This document shows positions 22,932 through 31,284 of a DNA stretch of 64,000 nucleotides, piece after piece. A program made the position numbers and the translations under genes. The notes beneath the pieces were generated by a model that saw only the letters and a program-made list of their open reading frames with translations, did no database searches and was not told the origin of the DNA. The stretch's first letter is position 1, and every line of letters starts with the position of its first letter. The DNA is from Pseudoalteromonas arabiensis (GTDB lineage Bacteria; Pseudomonadota; Gammaproteobacteria; Enterobacterales; Alteromonadaceae), in NCBI RefSeq assembly GCF_001550155.1, contig NZ_LRUF01000026.1:470374-534373 (forward strand). Reading direction: 5' to 3'.

Positions 22932-23562
22932 AAGCAGGTAATTCGCTTAATGGTTTATCGCCATTAAATAGCTCAAAAACCTGTGAGTTTTTAGACTCTT
23001 TCGTCGCGATATAGACTAACGCGTCGGCAACGTCTTCGCGATTAATAACAGCATCTTGACGTGTCGCTGGTCGGGTTGTTGTGAACACTCCTGTGGCCTT
23101 ATCATCCAGTAACGTACCTGGTCTTATAATGGTGTGATTTAGCCCACTTTGTATGAGGTGTTGATCAGCCATATGCTTAGCTACTAAATAGGGCTTAATG
23201 CTGCTTTCGATGTTGTCTGGTGCATCTGCGCCAATTGAGCTCACCATAATAAAATGGTTCACTTTGGCATCTACTGCATAATTTATAGCTTTAACTGCGG
23301 CCCATAAATCAATGAGTAGTGTTTTGTCTGCACCCGTTGCGCCACCTGAGCCGGCGCTGAAAATCACTTGCTCTATTCCCTCAAAAGCACGACTAAAGTC
23401 GTTTTCAAGGTCTTGTTCAACAATGGTTAAATTATTGTGCTCAATACCGGCTAGCTTGTTTTTATCACGAACCAGTGCCACCACATCATTGCCTTCGCTC
23501 AGCATTTTTTGAGTGGTCATTTTACCGATTTGCCCACTTGCACCTATGATTAAGGTTTTCAT
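22924..23562 (-). CDS. NAD(P)-binding atypical SDR family protein
   Basis: A 212-residue Rossmann protein with the N-terminal G-A-S-G-Q-I-G-K nucleotide motif (residues 7-14), then S-A-G-S-G-G-A-T-G and M-V-S-S-I-G-A. It lacks a full Y-x-x-x-K catalytic pair, as in atypical SDR/NmrA-like proteins (YtfG/YwnB type) that act as redox sensors or epimerase-like enzymes. Convergent with and overlapping the TSUP gene. Role unknown beyond cofactor binding. Confidence 0.85.
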   Translation of the reverse strand: MKTLIIGASGQIGKMTTQKMLSEGNDVVALVRDKNKLAGIEHNNLTIVEQDLENDFSRAFEGIEQVIFSAGSGGATGADKTLLIDLWAAVKAINYAVDAKVNHFIMVSSIGADAPDNIESSIKPYLVAKHMADQHLIQSGLNHTIIRPGTLLDDKATGVFTTTRPATRQDAVINREDVADALVYIATKESKNSQVFELFNGDKPLSELPAFN

Positions 23563-23718
23563 TTCAAACTCCTTCTATCTATTGGGTAATTTTCGTCGTT
23601 AACTAAAGACCTTGGGGTATCTATTTATTTTTAAAGGGGGTAAATCAAACTTTGAATTAAAAAGTGAATTTTGGCATAGTCTAAACTAGGTACATGGATA
23701 TTTTAAAAAGGACTCTAA

Positions 23719-25176
23719 GTGAAAACATTTTCAAAAGCCTTAGTATTACTAACGGCCATTTTTAGCTATTCAATCTCGGCAAAGCCCCTTATTTCACCTT
23801 ACCCAAATAGTGAACTTGAAAGCTCAATTAATTTAGCAGGCGAGCAAACTAAATTGGTGAGCCAATTTGATATGACCCAAAAAGCAGCAAATCGCTTTAG
23901 TTATACTGAGCATATTGGTGATGTTAGTCATAATTTATATGAAATTAAGAATGTGGCTACCCTTAAAGTGATTGAAAACTATAAAGCAGCACTCGTAGCA
24001 GATGGCTTTAAAATAGCTTACTCATGTGAACTTGAATCATGTGGTACAAGCAGCGATTTTGCTGACACAGTGAGCTATTTCAACCCGTATAATTACCACC
24101 GTAAACCTTATTATATTTATGCAACGAAAGGTGAAGCCCCTGACTTTGCAGTGACGGTTTTTGCTGGTCGATATCAGAATAAAACCCGTGTTATGGTTTC
24201 TTCCGTGGCAGTAAAAGAGATTGAAACAGGGTTAATTAAAGCGGATGCAGCTGGCTTTGCAAAACAGCAAAATAACAACGTAGCTAAAGCAGCAAAAGAT
24301 GATGAAAGAGGCTCTAAAGACCACCCATTATTAAGCCGTTACCCTGGTAGTTATATCGAATCATATGAACAGATTGACTATGAAGAGTTTTCGTTGCCAG
24401 TTGGTGCATTCGATACAAACACTAAACAATTACCTGTTGAAAAAGTGACAGGGGATATTACCCGCATTACCTATGTAATTAGGCAAGTATCAACACTTAA
24501 AATTTACCACAATTATGTATCTGCATTGATAAAAGAAGGGTTTGAAACGGTGTTTAGTTGTGAGCACCAAACCTGTGGCAAGGACAGAAAAGCAATACAA
24601 GCGCTCGGCGATCATATAGCAATAAAACAGGTGTACAACTATCACCGTCAGCCCCGTTATCAGCTAATGAAAAGTACAGTCGAGAATCAAACAACGTATG
24701 TCGGTTTTTTTGTTGGTAACTACCAAGGTAACACGCGTGTTCAACTTGTTGTTATTCGAACAGAGCCATTACAAGAGGGTCTAGTTAAAACCAACCCCGA
24801 TCAGGTATTAAAACAACTAGAGCAAAAAGGGAAAGCGGCTATTTATGGTATTTTCTTTGATTACGACAAAGCAGATATCAAGCCTGAGTCAGCGGAATCA
24901 TTAAAAGTGATTGCTGATGTTTTAAATAAAAATAAACGTTTAAACCTGTACGTGGTTGGCCACACCGATGATAAAGGTAGCCCTGAGTATAACTTAACGC
25001 TGTCATCCAAACGTGCCAAAGCGGTTGTTAAAGCACTTGTGGCTCAATACGGTATTAAAGAATCGCGTTTAACAGGCTACGGTGTAGGGCCCTATGCACC
25101 TGCCGCAACGAACAAAAACGACTTAGGTCGTCAGCTTAATAGGCGAGTAGAGCTTGTTGAACGATTAACGAATTAA
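23719..25176 (+). CDS. OmpA family protein with two DUF4892 domains
   Basis: A 485-residue envelope protein starting at GTG 23719 (AAAGGA upstream), with signal peptide ending near A-K (residue 22). Residues about 23-180 and 205-360 are two copies of a DUF4892-like module; both contain Y-P-x-S-x-x-E-S, L-K-x-x-x-N-Y-x-x-A-L, a Cys pair and Y-N-Y-H-R-x-P. Residues 370-485 are an OmpA peptidoglycan-binding domain with F-D-Y-D-K-A-D-I, V-V-G-H-T-D-D-K-G and N-R-R-V-E-L. It likely sits in the outer membrane or periplasm tethered to the wall; the DUF4892 role is unknown. Confidence 0.9.
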   Translation: MKTFSKALVLLTAIFSYSISAKPLISPYPNSELESSINLAGEQTKLVSQFDMTQKAANRFSYTEHIGDVSHNLYEIKNVATLKVIENYKAALVADGFKIAYSCELESCGTSSDFADTVSYFNPYNYHRKPYYIYATKGEAPDFAVTVFAGRYQNKTRVMVSSVAVKEIETGLIKADAAGFAKQQNNNVAKAAKDDERGSKDHPLLSRYPGSYIESYEQIDYEEFSLPVGAFDTNTKQLPVEKVTGDITRITYVIRQVSTLKIYHNYVSALIKEGFETVFSCEHQTCGKDRKAIQALGDHIAIKQVYNYHRQPRYQLMKSTVENQTTYVGFFVGNYQGNTRVQLVVIRTEPLQEGLVKTNPDQVLKQLEQKGKAAIYGIFFDYDKADIKPESAESLKVIADVLNKNKRLNLYVVGHTDDKGSPEYNLTLSSKRAKAVVKALVAQYGIKESRLTGYGVGPYAPAATNKNDLGRQLNRRVELVERLTN

Positions 25177-25182
25177 ACATGG

Positions 25183-25202
25183 TGGGGGCTTGTAAGCCCC
25201 TT
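25183..25202. terminator. Hairpin between convergent genes
   Basis: GGGGCTT and AAGCCCC arms with a 2-base spacer lie between the ends of the OmpA gene and mnmC. T-richness follows on the plus side (TTGTTAAATTTT), so it may serve both genes. Confidence 0.55.
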
Positions 25203-25203
25203 G

Positions 25204-27237
25204 TTAAATTTTATTGCGAATAAGGTCACGCACTATAAAGCGGGCAGGGTGGATCGCTTGGCTCACTCGCTCGCTAAATGGTCTTGGCTCATCACTCAAG
25301 CAGGCAATTAAATGCTCGGCACATAAAGGAGCGCTACAGAGTCCTCTCGCCCCAAACCCTGTGAGTATATGCAGCCCTTGCTGAGGTTTTTCTAAGGTTA
25401 GGTATTGATAGCGTTTACCTAGCCTTAAATTAGCAAATGCGCTGGTATAGTCACTTTGCTCTGCCCATTCACCAGCCATGGGCAGATGATCGATAAAGGT
25501 ACATCTTACCGCGGCTTTTGCTGCGGTTATCTCACCTAAGGAGTTGGCAAACTCGCTGTTTGGGTAAAAGCTAAGTAATTGCTCGCGGTTTGTTTGGTTG
25601 TCTTGCTGTTTTATTTCGCGGCTTTTCGAGTTTTTTTCAAATGTCGCTCCCATGCAGTGATGGCCTTGATACTCAGGTGTAAAATAACCTTTGTGACAGA
25701 GCACGGTCTTTAAGCGCTTTGAGAATGCGCTTGCTTGAACATGTGAAACTTGTCCTCGAACGCCTACAACGGGTAATGCTTGAGTTTGGCTAAATTGGTC
25801 GCTGTGCTCACCTGCACAATTAATCACATCGCTAAATGGGCCAAATGTTTGCTCTTGTGTATGTAAAAGCCAACCTGCGGCGGTTTTTTCGAGCTGTTTA
25901 ATATGGCAATTAAAATGACTGCTAATCGTGCTTAGTGAGTTGGCCGCATTAAATAGTGCTGTTACCAGTGCTGGTGGGTTGACCCAGCCGCCTTTTTCAA
26001 AAAATACACCTGAATAGCCTGTGTCAACACCAGCAATTTCATCACCTTCGCAGGCGCTAACATTACGCATTAGTTCAGTTGGCCAGAGCTCTTTATTGGC
26101 AAGGTTTTGATGCTTATCGGCAAGGCCTTGTTTTACTGCATGTTGTAACACACCACACCATTGGTGAGGGTAGTCAAAGCCAGCATCAAGTAATTGCTGA
26201 TAAAGGCGCATAGCATATAAAAAACTATGGGCAAACATTTCGCTATGCGGTGAGTTTTTGGCTTGTAGGTGCGGGTAAACAGCGCCCTGAACATTATGTG
26301 AAGCGCCCATGGCAAGTGCTTCATCTTGGCAAAATAATGAGGTACTAATCCCTCTTTTAGCCAGTGAATATAGTACGCTGCTACTGGCTATACCGCCGCC
26401 AATCACAGCCACATTGTTTAACTTGCTCGTCTGGTGAGAAAAATAAGCAGGAGCAGATTGTTGCTCATTTGGTTTTGCTAATTCGCCAATGAGCATTTCA
26501 CGTTTTTTACCATAGCCCTTCGCTTTGCCTATAGTAAAGCCAGCCTCTATTAAACCTCGTCTTACAAATCCTGCTGCGGTGAAGGTGGCAAGGGTGGCTT
26601 TACTGCGCGAAATAGTGCGCATTTTATTAAATAGGCTCTGTTGCCACATATCGGGGTTTTTACTGGGGGCAAAGCCATCGAGGTACCAAGCATCAATGAT
26701 GCCTTCACTTGTATAGCTCATAGCATCAATGCTGTCTTGTACATCGCCAAAGTAGAGATCAAGTACAACACGGCCATTAGCAAACTCGAGCCTGTGACAT
26801 CCCGCTAAATTGATAGGGTAGTTTGCAATAAGTTGTTCACTATAAAGGGCTAGTGTAGGCCATGCCTTGAGTGCATCAGCAAGATCATCACGTTTAATTG
26901 GATATTTTTCAAACGAGATAAAATGTAAGCGTTTAACGGAGTTATTTAGATTAAGGTCGTGTTGATTTTGAACTTCTTGCTCTGCATGCTGCCTATCAAG
27001 GTGAGCAGCAAAATGCTGCCATGTGTTTAAAAAGTTAAGCCCTGTACCAAAGCCCGTTTCGGCAATCACAAAGTGGTTGCGGTCATGATTTTGTAATCGT
27101 TGCGAGATATTGTTTTGTTGATAAAACACATAATGCGATTCAGCTAAGCCATCGTCATTGGAGAAATAAACATCGCCAAATTCATCGGCGACGGGTGTAC
27201 CAAGGTGATTAAAATGAATATTTGCGTTTTTGATCAT
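25204..27237 (-). CDS. mnmC: tRNA 5-methylaminomethyl-2-thiouridine bifunctional enzyme MnmC
   Basis: A 677-residue two-domain enzyme for wobble uridine 34. Residues 1-245 are the SAM methyltransferase domain (E-T-G-F-G-T-G-L-N-F-L, and D-A-W-Y-L-D-G-F-A-P-S-K-N-P-D-M-W). Residues from about 270 are the FAD oxidase domain, with N-V-A-V-I-G-G-G-I-A dinucleotide motif and the C-terminal G-F-G-A-R-G-L. The oxidase removes the carboxymethyl group and the methyltransferase adds the final methyl to make mnm5s2U. Length and order match E. coli MnmC (668). Confidence 0.97.
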   Translation of the reverse strand: MIKNANIHFNHLGTPVADEFGDVYFSNDDGLAESHYVFYQQNNISQRLQNHDRNHFVIAETGFGTGLNFLNTWQHFAAHLDRQHAEQEVQNQHDLNLNNSVKRLHFISFEKYPIKRDDLADALKAWPTLALYSEQLIANYPINLAGCHRLEFANGRVVLDLYFGDVQDSIDAMSYTSEGIIDAWYLDGFAPSKNPDMWQQSLFNKMRTISRSKATLATFTAAGFVRRGLIEAGFTIGKAKGYGKKREMLIGELAKPNEQQSAPAYFSHQTSKLNNVAVIGGGIASSSVLYSLAKRGISTSLFCQDEALAMGASHNVQGAVYPHLQAKNSPHSEMFAHSFLYAMRLYQQLLDAGFDYPHQWCGVLQHAVKQGLADKHQNLANKELWPTELMRNVSACEGDEIAGVDTGYSGVFFEKGGWVNPPALVTALFNAANSLSTISSHFNCHIKQLEKTAAGWLLHTQEQTFGPFSDVINCAGEHSDQFSQTQALPVVGVRGQVSHVQASAFSKRLKTVLCHKGYFTPEYQGHHCMGATFEKNSKSREIKQQDNQTNREQLLSFYPNSEFANSLGEITAAKAAVRCTFIDHLPMAGEWAEQSDYTSAFANLRLGKRYQYLTLEKPQQGLHILTGFGARGLCSAPLCAEHLIACLSDEPRPFSERVSQAIHPARFIVRDLIRNKI

Positions 27238-27286
27238 GACTTAACTAAATAACAACGAATTTTTTTCATTATTTTACGTGTTTTCT

Positions 27287-27313
27287 TTGAAATAGTCTGG
27301 CGTTATTTATAAG
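27287..27313 (+). promoter_or_regulatory. fabB promoter
   Basis: TTGAAA (27287-27292) and TATAAG (27308-27313) are 15 bases apart. The start of transcription would fall close to 27320, next to the FabR-type palindrome. Confidence 0.55.
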
Positions 27314-27323
27314 CTACACATTC

Positions 27324-27341
27324 AGAGTACATGTGTACGCT
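27324..27341. promoter_or_regulatory. FabR-type operator upstream of fabB
   Basis: AGAGTACA-TG-TGTACGCT is an 18-base inverted repeat with one mismatch between arms, read on the minus strand as AGCGTACA-CA-TGTACTCT. It matches the operator class bound by FabR, which represses fabA/fabB in response to unsaturated acyl thioesters. Placed just downstream of the promoter, it would block transcription start. Confidence 0.75.
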
Positions 27342-27416
27342 AGAAAGCTGACCACTTCGAGAGTAATTTCAGCGTAAAATAGAACATAATTTAGTATATA
27401 GCTAAGGTAATTACCC

Positions 27417-28631
27417 ATGAGAAGAGCCGTTATTACGGGCATCGGTGTTGTATCAAGCATCGGTAACAACAAAGAAGAAGTATTAGAATCATTAAAACAG
27501 GGTCGCAGTGGTATTGCGTTCAACCAAGAATTTGCTGATTACAACCTACGTAGTAACGTATCTGGCAAAATCGATATTGATGTTAAAGAATTTGTTGATC
27601 GTAAAGCAATGCGTTTTATGGGCGATGCGGCTGCATATGCCTATATCTCAATGGCACAAGCAATTGCAGATGCTGGCCTTAACGAAGAGCAAGTTTCGAA
27701 CGAGCGCACAGGTTTATTAGTGGGTTCAGGTGGTGGTTCATCTAAATGGCAAGTAGAAGCCGCAGACATCCTACGTGAAAAAGGTGTAAAACGTGTAGGC
27801 CCGTACATGGTTCCACGTACAATGGCGAGCACCACCTCGGCGTGTCTGGCAACACCATTTAAAATTAAAGGTGTTAACTATTCAATTAGCTCTGCATGTG
27901 CGACATCTGCACACTGTATTGGTCATGCGGTTGAACAAATTCAACTAGGTAAGCAAGACGTTATTTTTGCAGGTGGCGGTGAAGAACTGCACTGGACACT
28001 GGCAATGGAATTCGATGCAATGGGTGCATTGTCAACGAAATACAACGAAACACCAGAAAAAGCATCGCGTACGTACGATGCAAACCGTGATGGCTTTGTT
28101 ATCTCTGGCGGTGGCGGTATCGTTGTTGTTGAAGAACTTGAACATGCGCTTGCTCGTGGTGCGCACATCTATGCAGAGATCACAGGTTATGGTGCAACGT
28201 CTGATGGTTACGACATGGTAGCACCATCAGGTGAAGGTGCTGTACGTTGTATGAAGCAAGCGATGCAAGGTATCGAAGGCGGTATTGATTATTTAAATAC
28301 ACACGGTACTTCAACACCTGTAGGTGATGTAAAAGAGTTAGGCGCAATCCAAGAAGTATTTGGTGGTAACTCTCCAATGATCAGTGCAACCAAAGCAATG
28401 ACTGGTCACGCATTAGGTGCGGCCGGTGTTCATGAAGCGATTTTCTCACTACTTATGCTTGAAAATAACTTTGTAGCACCTTCAATTAATATTGATGAGT
28501 TAGATGAACAAGCACAAGGCTTAAACATCGTGACAGAGCGTCAAGATGTAGAATTAAATACTGTTATGTCTAACAGTTTTGGTTTTGGTGGAACGAACGC
28601 CACGCTTGTTATGAGCAAATACAAAGGTTAA
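27417..28631 (+). CDS. fabB: Beta-ketoacyl-ACP synthase I
   Basis: A 404-residue KAS I that condenses malonyl-ACP with acyl-ACP and is needed to elongate unsaturated intermediates. The catalytic Cys is near residue 161 in S-S-A-C-A-T-S; the His residues are in N-T-H-G-T-S-T-P and K-A-M-T-G-H-A-L-G-A. Length matches E. coli FabB (406). It is preceded by a promoter and a FabR-type operator and followed by a strong terminator, so it is a single-gene unit. Confidence 0.97.
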   Translation: MRRAVITGIGVVSSIGNNKEEVLESLKQGRSGIAFNQEFADYNLRSNVSGKIDIDVKEFVDRKAMRFMGDAAAYAYISMAQAIADAGLNEEQVSNERTGLLVGSGGGSSKWQVEAADILREKGVKRVGPYMVPRTMASTTSACLATPFKIKGVNYSISSACATSAHCIGHAVEQIQLGKQDVIFAGGGEELHWTLAMEFDAMGALSTKYNETPEKASRTYDANRDGFVISGGGGIVVVEELEHALARGAHIYAEITGYGATSDGYDMVAPSGEGAVRCMKQAMQGIEGGIDYLNTHGTSTPVGDVKELGAIQEVFGGNSPMISATKAMTGHALGAAGVHEAIFSLLMLENNFVAPSINIDELDEQAQGLNIVTERQDVELNTVMSNSFGFGGTNATLVMSKYKG

Positions 28632-28648
28632 TTTTATCTTGTTTGTAT

Positions 28649-28678
28649 GAAAGCCGAGCTTTTGCTCGGCTTTTTTGT
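28649..28678 (+). terminator. fabB terminator
   Basis: AAGCCGAGC and GCTCGGCTT form a 9-base stem with a 4-base loop, followed by TTTTTT. Confidence 0.9.
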
Positions 28679-28792
28679 TTTTAAGCACGTCAGTTTTTTA
28701 TAGATAACGGCAAAATCCTCAGAGCTGTTAACTATCCGAAAGCTGATTATTTAGTTACAATAGCGCCACTTTTCTGCTTCTCGGACACACAG

Positions 28793-29914
28793 ATGAAAAT
28801 TCTTGCAGATCAAAATATGCCATTGGTTGAGCAGTACTTTGCTGATTTTGGTGATGTTGAGCGATTTGATGGCCGTAACCTAAAGCCTGAGCAACTTAAA
28901 GGGGTTGATATACTTTTAACGCGTTCTGTTACAAGCGTAGATAAAGCCTTATTAACTCAAGCAGATAAATTAAAATTTGTGGGTACAGCAACCATAGGTG
29001 TTGATCATATTGATACTGAATTACTTGCTGAGCGAAATATTGCCTTTAGCAGTGCACCTGGTTGTAATGCCGTGGCGGTTGCAGAGTACGTAGTTAGTAG
29101 CCTATATGCTTTAAGCCAAGAAAATGCCAGCTCTTTGCAAGGTAAAACTCTTGGAATTGTAGGTGTTGGCAGCATTGGTAGTTGTTTACGCGATAAGCTA
29201 AGTCAGTTAGGAATGACACTTCTATTATGTGATCCGCCAAAGCACGAAGCAGGTGAACTCCCCAACCATACTGATTTAGACACTCTATTAGCTAATGCCG
29301 ATATTGTTAGTTTTCATGTTCCTTTAGTGAAACACGGCCCACATAAAACGTTGCATATGCTAGATAAAGCACGCCTGAGCGCACTTAAGCCAGGTATGAC
29401 CATTATTAATGCAAGCCGTGGCGATGTGATTGATAATCAAGCGTTACTTGACGTGTTTGAGCAAGGTGCAAAATTAGACTGTGTACTTGATGTATGGGAA
29501 AACGAACCCACTATATTGACCCCTCTGCTTGATCACGTGCGCTTTGCCAGCGTACACATTGCAGGGCATACACAGGAAGGAAAAGCGCGCGGTACGCAAA
29601 TGCTTTACCAAAAAGTCTGTGAACTAGAAGGGGTTGCTGCACTTAAATCGTTAGAAGATTTTCTACCAGAACCTATTTGTCATGCCGTCACACTAGGCGA
29701 AACATTTTGCTTGGATGATATCGGCCGACTGGTGCATTTAATTTATGATGTGCGTCGTGATGATGGTATCTTGCGCAGCAAGCTTAGTAGTGAGGGCTTT
29801 GATAGCTTACGTAAAAATTATCCGCCACGACGTGAGTTTAATACTTTGTCGGTGGCCGCAAACAGTGCGTGTGAAGCTACATTAGCTGCACTGGGATTTA
29901 GAATTAATGAATAG
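28793..29914 (+). CDS. pdxB: Erythronate-4-phosphate dehydrogenase
   Basis: A 373-residue D-isomer 2-hydroxyacid dehydrogenase for the second step of pyridoxal phosphate synthesis. Evidence: G-I-V-G-V-G-S-I-G NAD motif near residue 122, catalytic Arg in N-A-S-R-G-D-V-I-D, Glu in E-N-E-P and His in I-A-G-H-T-Q-E-G, plus the PdxB C-terminal dimerisation extension. It is followed 31 bases later by asd, an arrangement like E. coli pdxB-usg. Confidence 0.96.
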   Translation: MKILADQNMPLVEQYFADFGDVERFDGRNLKPEQLKGVDILLTRSVTSVDKALLTQADKLKFVGTATIGVDHIDTELLAERNIAFSSAPGCNAVAVAEYVVSSLYALSQENASSLQGKTLGIVGVGSIGSCLRDKLSQLGMTLLLCDPPKHEAGELPNHTDLDTLLANADIVSFHVPLVKHGPHKTLHMLDKARLSALKPGMTIINASRGDVIDNQALLDVFEQGAKLDCVLDVWENEPTILTPLLDHVRFASVHIAGHTQEGKARGTQMLYQKVCELEGVAALKSLEDFLPEPICHAVTLGETFCLDDIGRLVHLIYDVRRDDGILRSKLSSEGFDSLRKNYPPRREFNTLSVAANSACEATLAALGFRINE

Positions 29915-29945
29915 AGCATTAGCTTTATTCTCATGAGGAAAACAC

Positions 29946-30962
29946 ATGTCGCAAAAATTTAATGTTGCAGTTTTAGGTGCCACAGGTTTAGTAGGTCGCC
30001 AAATTATCGATACGTTAGAAGATCGTAAGTTCCCAGTTGACCAATTATTTTTACTTGCAAGCAGCCGTAGCGCAGGTGAAGAAATTCAATTTCGCGGTGA
30101 AGCGATTGAAGTACTTGATGTAGAGGGGTTTGACTTTAGCCAAGCACACATTGGTTTATTCTCAGCTGGTGGCAGTGTCTCTGAAAAGTATGCACCAATA
30201 GCTGCAGAAGCAGGGTGTGTTGTTATCGATAACACATCGCACTTTAGAAACGATTTTGATGTACCCCTTGTTATTCCTGAAGTGAACGCATCAAGCTTAG
30301 CTGATTTTAGAAACCGTAATATTATTGCCAACCCAAATTGCTCGACCATTCAAATGCTAGTGGCATTGAAACCAATTTATGATGCCTACGGTATTGATCG
30401 TATCAATGTGTCTACCTACCAAGCCGTGTCAGGTGCAGGTAAAGAAGCGGTTGATGAGCTGGCAAAACAAACAGCAAACTTAATGAATGCACGCCCTATG
30501 GATAATGCTGTTTTTCCTAAACAGATTGCGTTTAACGTTATTCCTCAAATCGATAGTTTTGAAGACAATGGCTACACGCGTGAAGAAATGAAAATGGTAA
30601 ACGAAACACAGAAAATCCTTGGTGATAGCAGTGTTGTTGTTAACCCTACGTGTGTGCGTGTGCCAGTATTTTTTGGCCACAGTGAAGCAATTAACATTGA
30701 AACGCGTATGCCGGTTGATTTAGAACATGTAAAACAGTTACTACATGATGCCGAGGGGGTTGAGCTTATTGATGATTTAGCCGATTACCCAACAGCGGTC
30801 TCTGATGCAAGCGGCAACGATACTGTTTACGTAGGTCGTCTGCGTGCAGATATTTCTCATCCGCACGGACTAAATATGTGGGTTGTGAGTGATAACACTC
30901 GTAAAGGCGCAGCCACAAATAGTGTGCAAATTGCAGAAGAGCTAATTGCAAACTATCTTTAA
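29946..30962 (+). CDS. asd: Aspartate-semialdehyde dehydrogenase
   Basis: A 338-residue enzyme reducing aspartyl phosphate to the semialdehyde for Lys, Met, Thr and diaminopimelate synthesis. N-terminal G-A-T-G-L-V-G-R binds NADP. The nucleophile Cys is present in N-P-N-C-S-T-I-Q, and S-G-A-G-K and G-H-S-E-A also agree. E. coli carries the related usg gene at this position beside pdxB, so the locus is orthologous to usg; the intact active site argues it is a working Asd. Confidence 0.88.
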   Translation: MSQKFNVAVLGATGLVGRQIIDTLEDRKFPVDQLFLLASSRSAGEEIQFRGEAIEVLDVEGFDFSQAHIGLFSAGGSVSEKYAPIAAEAGCVVIDNTSHFRNDFDVPLVIPEVNASSLADFRNRNIIANPNCSTIQMLVALKPIYDAYGIDRINVSTYQAVSGAGKEAVDELAKQTANLMNARPMDNAVFPKQIAFNVIPQIDSFEDNGYTREEMKMVNETQKILGDSSVVVNPTCVRVPVFFGHSEAINIETRMPVDLEHVKQLLHDAEGVELIDDLADYPTAVSDASGNDTVYVGRLRADISHPHGLNMWVVSDNTRKGAATNSVQIAEELIANYL

Positions 30963-31284
30963 ATCTGATGATTTAGGCTGAATTAAAAACGGAGAAAGCG
31001 GCGAGTTGCCGCTTTTTTTGTGAATTCACTGCCAAATTATTGCCGCATACGCCGTAAAAGCGTATAAACTTAACCATAACAATAAAAATATATCTCAGCC
31101 GCGATTATTTAAGCTATTTACTATCAATGTGTTGCAATAGATATTGTAGCCCAACTGGTTTATAGTTTGCAGCTGGAATAGAGTTTGCAAGAAAACATAA
31201 TTAAGAATTCAATTCTGCAAGAATTACTCAATGTTTAAGCAACGACAGTTGCTGCGTTAACATTTAAAACACGAAAGGATCAGC
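30963..31284. other. asd-hubP intergenic region
   Basis: It holds the asd terminator (30995-31020) and a small perfect inverted repeat ATACGC-7-GCGTAT (31047-31065). The rest is AT-rich leader for hubP. I could not place a convincing sigma-70 promoter; several TATAGT/TAGAGT boxes near 31161-31184 lack a well-spaced -35 box. AAAGGA before 31285 is the ribosome site. Confidence 0.5.
30994..31020 (+). terminator. asd terminator
   Basis: AAGCGGC-GAGTT-GCCGCTT hairpin followed by TTTTT. Confidence 0.88.
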
